In this document: positions 35,243 through 43,042 of the stretch, one piece after another
Position numbering within the stretch: the stretch's first letter is position 1
Layout: every line of letters starts with the position of its first letter
Notes under the pieces: model-generated
What the model was told of the DNA's origin: nothing
What the model saw: the letters and a program-made list of their open reading frames with translations, nothing else
The model's database searches: none
NCBI RefSeq assembly: GCF_000263855.1
Contig: NZ_AJWX01000026.1
Span: 1 to 64,000 of the forward strand
DNA length: 64,000 nt
Source: Pseudomonas sp. M47T1
GTDB lineage: Bacteria > Pseudomonadota > Gammaproteobacteria > Pseudomonadales > Pseudomonadaceae
Direction: 5' to 3'
Program-made: the position numbers and the translations under genes

Positions 35243-36148
35243 ATGCGTTTTCATGGTTTGGACCTCAACCTGCTGGTCGTCCTCGACATCCTGCTGGCTG
35301 AACAGAACATCACCCGCGCCGGCGAGCGCCTGCACCTCAGCCAGCCCGCCACCAGCGCCGCCCTCGCCCGCCTGCGCAGCTACTTCGACGACGATTTGCT
35401 GGTGCAGATCGGCCGCAAAATGGTGCGCACGCCCATGGGCGAAACCCTGGCCCAGCCGGTGCGCGACCTGCTGATCCAGATGCGCGCCACCCTGGAAAAC
35501 CGCGCGCAGTTCCAGCCGCACCTGTCCAGCCGCACGTTCACGCTGATGGCCTCGGATTACGTGGGCATGGTGCTGATGCCCGAGGTCAGCCGCCGCCTCA
35601 ACGACATTGCCCCGCAGTGCGCCATCGAACTGTTTTCGCCCACCGATGAGGCGGCGCTGGAGATCGAGCGCGGGCATGTGGATTTCCTGCTGCTGCCCGA
35701 TACCCATATCCTTGAACAGCACCCTTCTTCGGCGTTGTTCACGGACGAGTTTGTTTGCGTGGTGTGCCGCGACGCCGGGCCACAGACGCTGTCCTTCGAC
35801 GACTACAAACACAACGGCCACGTGCTGGTACGCTTCGGCACCGAGCATCGCGCGCCCACGGTCGACGACTGGTTCCTGCGCAGCTTCGATTTCGAGCGCA
35901 AGATGGAGGTCACCACCAACACCTTCAACAGCGTGCCGCCCTAGCTGATCGGCACCCAGCGCATCGCCACCATGCACCGGCGCCTGGCCGAGCGCTGGGC
36001 GCGCTATTTGCCCCTGCGCATCCTGCCCACGCCGTGGGCGGCGCCGCAGATGACCATCAGCCTGCAGTGGAACAAATACCAACAGCATGACCCGGGCCTG
36101 GCGTGGCTGCGCAACCTGATCATCGAAACCGCCACCGGCCTTCCCTAA
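35243..36148 (+). pseudogene. LysR-family regulator interrupted by an amber codon
   Basis: The frame begins MRFHGLDLNLLVVLDILLAE with GGAG upstream and carries a normal helix-turn-helix ('RAGERLHLSQPATSAALARL') and effector domain. A TAG at 35942-35944 follows 'TFNSVPP', and the same frame resumes at once with 'LIGTQRIATMHRRLAERWAR' and ends at TAA 36146-36148, giving the usual ~300-residue length. A single change, for example CAG to TAG, would explain it. The truncated 233-residue product lacks the end of the effector domain. It is divergent from the truncated hydrolase, its likely former target. Confidence 0.85.
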
Positions 36149-36236
36149 AGGTCTGACTGAGTGGGAGCTGGCTTGCAATCCACCTCGACCGCCCGCATTA
36201 CAACCATCACCTACCTGAACAGGGGAAGCACAGACC

Positions 36237-36743
36237 ATGAACACCCAAACCGAAACCGCGATCCTCGCCGGCGGCTGCTTCTGGGGCATGCAGGACCTGC
36301 TGCGCCGCTACCCGGGCGTACTGGCCACCCGCGTCGGCTACACCGGCGGCAACGTGCCCAACGCCACGTACCGTAACCACGGCGACCATGCCGAGGCCAT
36401 CGAGATTACCTTTGACCCGGCGCGCATCAGCTATCGGCAGATCCTGGAATTCTTCTTCCAGATCCACGACCCCACCACGCCCAACCGTCAGGGTAACGAC
36501 CGGGGGCCGAGCTATCGGTCGGCGATCTATTACCTCAACGAGCAGCAGCGCGATATTGCCGAAGATACCGAGGCGGATGTAAACGCTTCAGGCTTGTGGC
36601 CGGGGCGCGTGGTGACCGAGATTGAGCCGGCGGGGCCTTTTTGGGAGGCGGAGCCTGAGCATCAGGATTATCTGGAGCGGATACCGAATGGGTATACGTG
36701 CCACTTTATTCGGCCGAGCTGGAAGTTGCCGAAGCGGGGGTGA
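36237..36743 (+). CDS. msrA: Peptide methionine sulfoxide reductase A
   Basis: 168 residues. The catalytic motif 'ILAGGCFWGMQDLLRRYPG' (GCFWG, Cys at ~14) is at the N-terminus, followed by 'GYTGGNVPNATYRNHGDHAE' and 'QGNDRGPSYRSAIYY', which bind substrate. It reduces methionine-S-sulfoxide in proteins with thioredoxin. It is the short form, without the N-terminal extension of the ~210-residue MsrA. Monocistronic. Confidence 0.95.
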   Translation: MNTQTETAILAGGCFWGMQDLLRRYPGVLATRVGYTGGNVPNATYRNHGDHAEAIEITFDPARISYRQILEFFFQIHDPTTPNRQGNDRGPSYRSAIYYLNEQQRDIAEDTEADVNASGLWPGRVVTEIEPAGPFWEAEPEHQDYLERIPNGYTCHFIRPSWKLPKRG

Positions 36744-36786
36744 TGGCCTGTCAGGCACTTCCTTGTGGGAGCTGCCGCAACCGTCG

Positions 36787-37215
36787 CTAAAGTGCAGGTC
36801 CAATGCTCGTGGTCGCGGCTACCCAGTCCTCGACCCTCAACCCAGGAGCGCGATCGAACTCTCGCCGGTTATTGGTGACCAGGATCAGTCCCAGCGACCG
36901 GGCATGACCCGCAATCAACAGATCGTAAGGGCCGATCGGGGTGCCCGCACCGGCCAGTTCGGCACGCAGCTGTCCGGAATGGGCAGCGGCGGCGCAATCG
37001 TAATTGAGTACTTCCAGTCGAGCGGTAAAGCTTTCTACTTCCGCCAAATTACGCTGCGGGTTCGCTGATCGCTCCGCACCGTAGATCAACTCCGTCAACA
37101 CCACTGTACTGATGCACATTTGGCCGCTGTGCCGCTTGAAGGTATCGCGCATATGGGCTGGGCGATTTTTCAGGGTAAAGATGCAGATATTGGTATCGAG
37201 CATGTATTTGAGCAT
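36787..37215 (-). CDS. vapC: VapC PIN-domain toxin
   Basis: 142-residue PIN-domain ribonuclease. It opens 'MLKYMLDTNICIFTLKNRP', very like the enteric VapC enzymes that cut initiator tRNA-fMet. Acidic active-site residues are in 'LDTN', 'TELIYGAE', 'GPYDLLIAGHA' and 'TNNRREFDR'. The start codon overlaps the vapB stop by one base (TGATG), so toxin translation is coupled to antitoxin. The active site appears complete. tRNA-fMet as target is inferred from similarity. Confidence 0.92.
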   Translation of the reverse strand: MLKYMLDTNICIFTLKNRPAHMRDTFKRHSGQMCISTVVLTELIYGAERSANPQRNLAEVESFTARLEVLNYDCAAAAHSGQLRAELAGAGTPIGPYDLLIAGHARSLGLILVTNNRREFDRAPGLRVEDWVAATTSIGPAL

Positions 37216-37445
37216 CAAAAACTTTCCCGCTCCTGTTGAGCAGGTTGATCGCGCTCAACCATAAAATCGTCCGTGACGCCTTCACCATCGAACCAGCTAT
37301 CCCACGACTCACCCGCAGGCGTGATGATGCGGGCACGACCAACGGCCACCACGTCAACTCGTTTTACGTCGTCGGGCAGCGCAACCGCCTTGGGCAGACG
37401 TATGGCCTGGCTACGATTACTTTGGAAAACAGCACCTTGGTCCAT
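37215..37445 (-). CDS. vapB: VapB antitoxin
   Basis: 76 residues. The N-terminal AbrB/MazE-like DNA-binding segment reads 'AVFQSNRSQAIRLPKAVALP', and an acidic/Trp-containing tail ('ESWDSWFDGEGVTDDF') should wrap the toxin. Start at ATG 37445 with CTGGAGG 7 nt upstream. Longer upstream in-frame starts run through the operator repeats and are unlikely. Forms an operon with vapC and presumably autorepresses it. Confidence 0.92.
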   Translation of the reverse strand: MDQGAVFQSNRSQAIRLPKAVALPDDVKRVDVVAVGRARIITPAGESWDSWFDGEGVTDDFMVERDQPAQQERESF

Positions 37446-37457
37446 GAGCGACCTCCA

Positions 37458-37518
37458 GGGATATGTCATGTGTATATCCCACTCTAGCGCTGCGGCGGGA
37501 TATGTCAACGGGATATAC
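37458..37518 (-). promoter_or_regulatory. VapB(C) operator repeats
   Basis: GGGATAT and ATATCCC half-sites repeat ahead of vapB: an inverted pair at 37458-37480 and two same-direction copies at 37497-37506 and 37510-37518. GGGATATGTC occurs identically twice, 39 bp apart. This multi-site layout fits cooperative, conditional autoregulation of a toxin-antitoxin operon. Confidence 0.65.
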
Positions 37519-37619
37519 GAGCCAGGCACCAATCTTGCCGCTGCCAAAGGCTGCGCGGGCCGGTCAGAACGCTGGAATTTTCAGCGGGACATAGGACCAG
37601 CACAGTCTGGCGGCAGCGG

Positions 37620-37916
37620 TTACGCGTGCGCCGCCGGTTGCGGGTTGGCGGCTACGGCGTCCACCAGCGCCTTGGCGCTTTCCACCAGGTGCAGTGCCGA
37701 CCACAGCAGGCCGGAATGGCCCAGGCCGATGTCGGTCAGTTCGTAGGTGGTTTCGTAGGCGCCCTTGAGCAGCAACGAGGCGTGGGCCAGGGCGTCTTCG
37801 GCGCGGATGCCTTCGGTGATGCAGAACAGGGGGTGGTCGTCGGCGTCGCGGATGCCGAAGGGGTTGTGGTGGGTGCGCGGGTAGTCTTGCGGGGAATCGG
37901 GTGTCAGGTCGTTCAT
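37620..37916 (-). CDS. DUF6124/DUF3077-type protein (paralog 2)
   Basis: 98 residues beginning MNDLTPDSPQDYPRTHHNPF, with GAGGAAA 8 nt before the ATG. The body 'ALAHASLLLKGAYETTYELT' and 'LGHSGLLWSALHLVESAKAL' is helical, in the same plan as paralog 1 at 5459-5815 but clearly diverged. No signal peptide or membrane segment; function unknown. It lies between vapBC and DUF427, and its structured leader RNA is shared with paralog 1. Confidence 0.78.
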   Translation of the reverse strand: MNDLTPDSPQDYPRTHHNPFGIRDADDHPLFCITEGIRAEDALAHASLLLKGAYETTYELTDIGLGHSGLLWSALHLVESAKALVDAVAANPQPAAHA

Positions 37917-38155
37917 TTGTGGTTTCCTCTAAGGGCCCCTCACCTGCCGCTGCTAAACGACGGTGGGTGGCGGCTGTACGCGGGTTAGCAGACCGAGGAA
38001 ACCAACGAACCCGGCGCATCCAGGGATGCCCCACGTAAAGCCGCCATAGTGGCGGGCCATCAGACACACAGGGTGCGTCAGCTGGCCGTGAACCGGCGCT
38101 GTTTCGTTAGTTTCCACCGAGTCTGCTAAAACCCGACCGCTGCAGTGGCAGCGGC
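37917..38155 (-). ncRNA. Structured leader RNA B, C4-like
   Basis: Same order of parts as leader A: 5' hairpin CCGCTGC-CACT-GCAGCGG (38154-38137); i GGGTTTTAGCAGAC (38134-38121); X GGAAACTAACGAA (38115-38103); a long locus-specific hairpin; j TGGCGGCT (38046-38039); hairpin GCATC-CCTG-GATGC (38029-38016); X' TTCGTTGGTTTCC (38009-37997); i' CTGCTAACCC (37991-37982); j' AGCCGCCA (37975-37968); k GTTTAGCAG (37958-37950). X pairs with X' over 13 positions with a single wobble, although the sequence is unrelated to that used in leader A. The j to j' domain is 79 nt, near the size of phage P1 C4 RNA. The ribosome site lies ~20 nt after k. Confidence 0.78.
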
Positions 38156-38164
38156 GAACGGAGG

Positions 38165-38192
38165 GTAATACCCACCATGGAAACCGAACAAG
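38165..38192 (-). promoter_or_regulatory. Candidate sigma-70 promoter of leader RNA B
   Basis: Minus strand CTTGTT (38192-38187) and TATTAC (38170-38165) with a 16-bp spacer; the -10 box ends 10 nt before the first leader hairpin, as in leader A. Confidence 0.4.
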
Positions 38193-38277
38193 CGCGGAAA
38201 CACCGGGGGGCATTATTTCAGAAGCGTCCTACAAAAGCCCCTGGTATAGAGGGCAAATGTTGGCGGGTTTGTCGCTT

Positions 38278-38640
38278 TTAGGCGGGGGTTACGGTGAGCG
38301 TCACCCGGTCAGGGTAAAAGGCTACATGGCCTTCAATACCGGCCACTGCCGGGTAGGGTTTTTCATAGCTCCACACCGCGTTTTCACTGACCTGCTCGCC
38401 CGCTACCAAGCTGAAATAGCTGGCCTGGCCTTTGTACGGACAGTAGCTGGAATGGGCCGTGCGGCGGAAATGGGCCGGGATGATATCCGTATGCGGTATG
38501 TAATACACCTCAGGGTAATGCGCTTCCTTGAGCGCCAAGGCGCGCTGAGTGCGGGCGATGGTGACGCCGTGGAATTGCACCAGCAGCCCGCCGGCAAGCG
38601 GGCTGACGCTAATGGGGTGGTCGGCAGATGGCTGTTTCAT
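38278..38640 (-). CDS. DUF427 domain protein
   Basis: 120 residues of the DUF427 family. 'VEFHGVTIARTQRALALKE'-like text reads here 'VQFHGVTIARTQRALALKE', followed by 'PEVYYIPHTDI', 'HSSYCPYKGQASYFSL' (the conserved Cys-Pro-Tyr-Lys-Gly) and 'AVWSYEKPYPAVAGIEGHVA'. Small soluble beta-rich protein widespread in bacteria; function not established. Single gene. Confidence 0.88.
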   Translation of the reverse strand: MKQPSADHPISVSPLAGGLLVQFHGVTIARTQRALALKEAHYPEVYYIPHTDIIPAHFRRTAHSSYCPYKGQASYFSLVAGEQVSENAVWSYEKPYPAVAGIEGHVAFYPDRVTLTVTPA

Positions 38641-38816
38641 GACGGCGCCTCGACGCGCGGGAGTCCAGAGACAAGCGTAGCCGTTGTCGCAGGCAGCGCC
38701 CGGGCTGCCTCAGTGCATTTGTATGGTAGAAAGGCCACTGATTTCAGTTCAGCACCACGGCCAGAGGGGAACGGCATGCCAAACCGCGAAAAGCAGAGTG
38801 AGGCATCGGAGCTCGC

Positions 38817-39309
38817 ATGATAAAAAGCATCCACATAGAAAACTTCAAGAGCTATAAAAACCAGACGTTACCCCTGGCCCCCTTGACGTTGATGATCGGC
38901 GCCAATGCCGCTGGTAAAAGTAATGCACTGGAGTGCCTTCCGCTTTCTCAGCTGGCTGGCACAAGGGCAAAAACTGTCAGTATTGAAACATCGCGTCGAT
39001 GACTCGGAAGAAGTGCTGCGCGGCCAGGTCTCCAGCTTCGGTTTTCTGGGCAGCACCATCATCAAACTGGGCTGCCAAACCGAAGCTGACGATGACTGGA
39101 AATGCAAGGAACTGCAAGGCAATGACGGCCATTTGCATTATTGACACCCGTGTTTTAAGTCCGCCACCAAGACTGGCGAAGGAACCAGCTTTGGCGACCT
39201 GTGCATCATCAAGGATTTCGAACGATGCGTGGCCCGCACGCCGATGACGGAAGTGTTCATCTGGTCGCTTGATTCAGACCTTCAACAGTATCACCACCAG
39301 CCAGGATGA
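38817..39309 (+). pseudogene. Remnant of an AAA-family ATPase
   Basis: The start 'MIKSIHIENFKSYKNQTLPL' and Walker A 'GANAAGKSNALE' mark a RecF/SMC-like AAA ATPase of the OLD/abortive-infection type. One extra T at 38934 shifts the frame; the continuation 'AFRFLSWLAQGQKLSVLKHR' and 'QVSSFGFLGSTIIKLGC' is in the next frame. An in-frame TGA at 39142-39144 interrupts it, after which ~53 codons stay open ('SFGDLCIIKDFERC') to TGA 39309. Walker B and the rest are missing. Clearly non-functional. Confidence 0.8.
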
Positions 39310-39397
39310 AACCTTCAGGCAATCAACCTGCGGCATCATAGGCAGCTCTAGCTGCCTGGATGTCGGGCGCCTGCTGCTCCAGCCACACCACCAGCCC

Positions 39398-39742
39398 CTA
39401 AAGCCGCGCCACCAACTCAATCCCCAACGCCGTCAACCGGTACTCCACCTGCGGCGGTATGGTCGGTATCACCGTGCGCTGCACCATGCCGTCACGCTCG
39501 AACGCCCGCAGTTTCAACGTGAGGATGCGCTGTGACAGTTCGCTGTCGGCCATGGCGTTGACCTCGCGCTGCAGCTCGGTGAAACGCAGCATGCCGTGCC
39601 GCAGTATCAGCAACAGCAACGGACTCCAGCGGTCGCCCAGGCGCGCCAGGGTTTCGCGAATCGGCCCCTGGGGGTCGTTGCCGTTGTGTTGCACCCGAGC
39701 GCGCAATTGGTCCAGGGCCTGGCGTTGTGCATCGTCGTTCAC
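39398..39742 (-). CDS. HxlR-family transcriptional regulator
   Basis: 114 residues. The HxlR winged helix is seen in 'LARLGDRWSPLLLLILRHGM', 'RFTELQREVNAMADSELSQR' and 'YRLTALGIELVARL'. It lacks the N-terminal Cys common in redox-sensing members. GTG 39742 is preferred, with AAGGAA 6 nt upstream. It is divergent from the broken FAD oxidoreductase gene 71 bp away, its probable former target. Confidence 0.85.
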   Translation of the reverse strand: MNDDAQRQALDQLRARVQHNGNDPQGPIRETLARLGDRWSPLLLLILRHGMLRFTELQREVNAMADSELSQRILTLKLRAFERDGMVQRTVIPTIPPQVEYRLTALGIELVARL

Positions 39743-39812
39743 ACGAAGTTCCTTGTTATGGGCCTGGGGTACGCACATTCAGGTAACCCACCCACATAAA
39801 AGTGCGATCCCC

Positions 39813-41242
39813 ATGAATCACTACGATGTCGTCGCCATCGGCGGCGGGCACAATGGCCTGGTGGCCGCGGCCTACCTGGCCAAGGCCGGCAAGAAAGTCC
39901 TGGTGCTGGAGCGCAAGGACTACGTGGGCGGTGGCGTGACGACGCGCCAGCTTAACACGCCCGGTTTCTGGCATGACGAGCACTCAAGCGTGCACATCAT
40001 GATCCAGGGCAACCCCATGATCACCCAGGACGAACTGGGCCTGTTCAAGCATTTCGGCCTCAAATACAACTACTCCGACATCCCCCACGCCACGGTCTTC
40101 GAAGACGGCAGCGCGCTGATCACCTACCGCGACCTGGACAAGGCCTGCGAGTCCATCGCCAGCGTGTCGCCGCGCGACGCCGAGACCTACCGGCGCCTGG
40201 CGCTGAAGGCCATGGGCCTGTTGCCCATGTTCCTCTCCGGCTTCTACTCGCCGCCGCTGCCCATGGGCGCCATGGCACCGGCATGGGCGTGTATGCCTTT
40301 GTCGGCATCATGCACAGCCACGGCGTGTCGCAGCCGGTGGGCGGCAGCGGCAAGCTGTCCGAATCCCTGGCACGCTGCGTCGAGCACTACGGTGGCGAGA
40401 TTCGCTGCAACAGCGAGGTGCGCAAGGTGATGGTCAGCGACGGCCGCGCCGCCGGTGTGGAGTTGAGCGACGGCGAGCGCATCCTGGCCCGCGACGCAGT
40501 GATCGGCGCCCTGCCCCCCCATGTCATCAGCCGCTTCGTGGAAGGCCTGGACCCAGGCGTGGTGCAGCGAGCCGAACGCGCCAGCCTGGCGCCCTTCAGC
40601 CTGTTTGTCAGCCACTACGACTTGCGCAACAAGGCCCAATTCCACGCCGGGCCCGACGTGGGCCGGGCCACCATGCTGACCATGATGAGCTGCGACCGCC
40701 TGAGCGACATGCTCGACGACTTCGACGAACTGCGCCGTGGCCGTGTGTCCAAACGCAGGCTGGTGGCCGGTGGCGACGAGAGCATCAAAGACCCCACCTG
40801 CGTGCCGGCCGGCAAGGGCATGTTCCATGGCATGACCTTCGCACCCTACACCCTGGCCGAAGGCGGCGCGGCGCGCTGGGATGAGTACAAGGAAGAATTC
40901 GGCGACCTGAGCCTGCAGGCCTACCGCACGTTCGTGAAGAACCTGACGCCCGACAACATCATCGCCCGCACCCTGTGCTCGCCGCTGGACCTGGAGCGCA
41001 GTTCGCCCAATTCCATGGTCAAGGGCGACGTGCATGGCGTGGCGCCTTACTTCTACCAGAACTTCGCCCACCGCCCCACGCCCGACCTGGGCCGCCTGAG
41101 CGTGCCGGGGCTGGACAACCTGTACCTGGTGGGGCCGTTCATGCACCCCGGTGGCGGTGTGTTTGGTGCCGGGCGCGGCACGGCCATCAAGATATTTGAT
41201 GACCTGGGGATGGATTTCGAACGCGTGACGAGGAATGGATGA
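39813..41242 (+). pseudogene. Phytoene-desaturase-like FAD oxidoreductase, internal deletion
   Basis: N-terminal part from ATG 39813: 'VVAIGGGHNGLVAAAYLAKA' (FAD-binding dinucleotide motif) through 'FLSGFYSPPLPMGA'. At ~40270 the frame changes, and a second open part begins 'GTGMGVYAFVGIMHSHGVSQ' and runs to 'HPGGGVFGAGRGTAIKIFDD' (C-terminal FAD contact). Homologs of this type have a stretch of tens of residues between these two parts, so an out-of-frame deletion joined GCGCCATG to GGCACCGG. Both remaining halves are well conserved, implying a recent event. Confidence 0.82.
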
Positions 41243-41466
41243 TGAAGATTTTTGGCAGCGACAACAGTGAACTGATGGCCGTGAGCACCATTGAGCGCAG
41301 CGGCAATGAACTGGTGCTCAAGGGCAAGATCTTCGGCGCCATGCCGATGATCGCCAAGGTGCGCCCGGAAGAAGCCCGTGCGGCGTTGAAATTGCTGGAT
41401 TTCAAGACGGTGGTGTTCCTGGTGAGCCTGCTGTTCCGGCCCACAGTCAAGAAGCCCCGCCGCTGA
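41242..41466 (+). CDS. Small conserved protein after the oxidoreductase
   Basis: 74 residues, MKIFGSDNSELMAVSTIERS followed by 'LKGKIFGAMPMIAKVRPEEA' and a C-terminal hydrophobic patch 'TVVFLVSLLF'. GAGGAA lies 7 nt before ATG 41242, whose first base is the last base of the oxidoreductase stop. I do not recognise a named family. The coupling suggests it worked with the now broken oxidoreductase; it is itself intact. Confidence 0.7.
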   Translation: MKIFGSDNSELMAVSTIERSGNELVLKGKIFGAMPMIAKVRPEEARAALKLLDFKTVVFLVSLLFRPTVKKPRR

Positions 41467-41477
41467 TCCGAGGCTTT

Positions 41478-41565
41478 TGTGGGAGCGGGCTCTGCCCGCG
41501 AAGGCTGCACCGCACAATGGCTGATGAATCGCGGTGTTCTGTTCGCGGGCAGAGCCCGCTCCCAC
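41478..41565. repeat. Inverted pair of REP sequences
   Basis: TGTGGGAGCGGGCTCTGCCC at 41478 and its reverse complement ending at 41565 flank ~38 bp. Each unit is itself a hairpin. It separates the oxidoreductase operon from the remnant region. Confidence 0.8.
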
Positions 41566-41586
41566 CATTAACCTTGCAAGCCAGTG

Positions 41587-41764
41587 TCACACCAGGCGCT
41601 GGCCTTGCACATCAGCGGCCAGCGCGTCCAGGCTGGCCAATGCCGTGTCATCCAGCCTCACCGCCAACGCCGCCAGGTTGTCCTCCAGCCGCGCCCGGTG
41701 CCGGGAATCGGCACCACCGTCAGCCCATGAACCTGCGCACGATGATGCACCCACGCCAGCGCCG
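41587..41764 (-). pseudogene. C-terminal remnant of an aldo/keto reductase
   Basis: Only ~60 codons remain. Read with one frameshift the minus strand gives 'ALAWVHHRAQVHGLTVVPIP' then 'ARLEDNLAALAVRLDDTALA', the cofactor-binding end of an aldo/keto reductase. The upstream ~80% of the gene is gone; the sequence runs directly into the LysR remnant at 41765. Confidence 0.75.
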
Positions 41765-41984
41765 CCGTGCCCATCCTGGGCCCGGCACTGCCGGCCTTCC
41801 TCGCGCAATACCCGGACGTCCGCGTGGAATCAACGTGGACGAGTGCTTCACCGACATCGTCAACCAGGGTTTCGACGCCGGCATCCGTTTTGGCGAGTCG
41901 GTGGATGGCCTGGGCATTGCCTGCGCCGAGACACCACCGGCCCTGGCCGCCTTGGTGGACGCCTTGCGCTACCGTGCCGGGTAA
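41765..41984 (+). pseudogene. Remnant of a LysR regulator
   Basis: 'ILGPALPAFLAQYPDVRVE' is followed, after a one-base loss at ~41830, by 'NVDECFTDIVNQGFDAGIRF' and then 'ALAALVDALRYRAG' and a stop. These are pieces of a LysR effector domain; the helix-turn-helix and the middle of the effector domain are missing. The matching intact gene type is at 27266-28177. Confidence 0.75.
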
Positions 41985-42014
41985 GCGCTATGCTGAGTTT
42001 TTCGGAGCCTGCCC

Positions 42015-42833
42015 ATGAGTGATTTCGAGCGCCTGTGTGCGCTGATGAGCCAAGCGCCGTTCGTGGTGCTGACCGGCGCCGGCATCAGCACACCGTCGGG
42101 CATCCCCGACTACCGCGACAGCAACGGCGTGCGCCGCGGCCGCGCGCCCATGATGTACCAGGAGTTCCTCAGTGGCGCGGCCCTGCGCCAGCGCTACTGG
42201 GCGCGGGCCATGCTCGGCTGGCCAAAGGTGCGCCAGGCCCGGGCCAACGTGGCGCATCAGGCATTGACCGACCTGCAGGCGCGCGGGCTGATCAGCGGCC
42301 TGATCACCCAAAACGTCGACAATCTGCATCAGCAGGCTGGCAGCCACGATGTGGTGGAACTGCACGGCAACCTGCACCGGGTGCTGTGCCTGGACTGTGG
42401 CCAACGCCTGTCGCGCGATGACGTGCAAGCGGTGATGGAAACCCAGAACCCCTACCTGGCTGGCGTCGATGCCACCCAGGCACCGGATGGCGACACCTTG
42501 CTGGACCCGCGTTTCGAAGCGCGGTTCAAGGTGCCGCCCTGCCCCCACTGCCACGGTGACCGGCTGAAGCCGGACGTGGTGTTCTTTGGCGAAAACGTGG
42601 CACCGCCCACCGCCGAACGGGCCATGGCCTTGGCCACCGAAGCATCCGGCCTGTTGGTGGTGGGCTCGTCGCTGATGGCCTACTCGGCGTTCCGACTGTG
42701 CCGCACGGTGGCCGAACGCGGCAAGCCGGTGCTGGCCATCAACCTGGGCAAGACCCGTGGTGACGACCTGCTCACGCTGAAAGTGCCGGTGCGCTGCGAC
42801 GAATACCTGCCGCAACTGGCCCGATACCTTTAA
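42015..42833 (+). CDS. SIR2-family NAD-dependent deacylase
   Basis: 272 residues, sirtuin fold. 'LTGAGISTPSGIPDYRD' binds NAD, 'TQNVDNLHQQAG' and 'ELHGNL' hold the catalytic residues (His in HGN), and the zinc site uses 'CLDCG' and 'CPHCHGD'. 'VVGSSLMAYSAF' is the late NAD-binding motif. It removes acyl groups from protein lysines. The longer insert between zinc Cys pairs resembles SIRT4-type bacterial sirtuins more than E. coli CobB, so I give no symbol. Confidence 0.9.
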   Translation: MSDFERLCALMSQAPFVVLTGAGISTPSGIPDYRDSNGVRRGRAPMMYQEFLSGAALRQRYWARAMLGWPKVRQARANVAHQALTDLQARGLISGLITQNVDNLHQQAGSHDVVELHGNLHRVLCLDCGQRLSRDDVQAVMETQNPYLAGVDATQAPDGDTLLDPRFEARFKVPPCPHCHGDRLKPDVVFFGENVAPPTAERAMALATEASGLLVVGSSLMAYSAFRLCRTVAERGKPVLAINLGKTRGDDLLTLKVPVRCDEYLPQLARYL

Positions 42834-43042
42834 TCGGGGTCACCACCCACCTGTGGCAAACTGCGTCTTGCAACCCAGTGTGCCAGTCACGCTGCGCAGC
42901 CGGTGACGCCGAAGTTCCTGCGGACCTTTTAGCAGCCTTCGGCAGCCACGTATCAACCTCATACAAGCCAGTTGCCGCTACGGGCGAGATTTTTTGCGTG
43001 GCCTATAGTGTCTTGTTCTCTTGACCACTGTGGAGCAGCCCC

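Noticed and set aside
35942..35944. Amber codon read as an amino acid in the LysR gene
   Set aside because: No sign of recoding, and the adjacent target gene is truncated too, so a nonsense mutation is the simpler view.
5816..38155. The two similar upstream regions as copies of an insertion sequence
   Set aside because: Neither has a transposase, terminal inverted repeats or target duplications. Conservation follows RNA pairing rather than sequence identity.
39313..39397. Further fragments of the AAA ATPase
   Set aside because: No frame in this stretch shows recognisable ATPase sequence.
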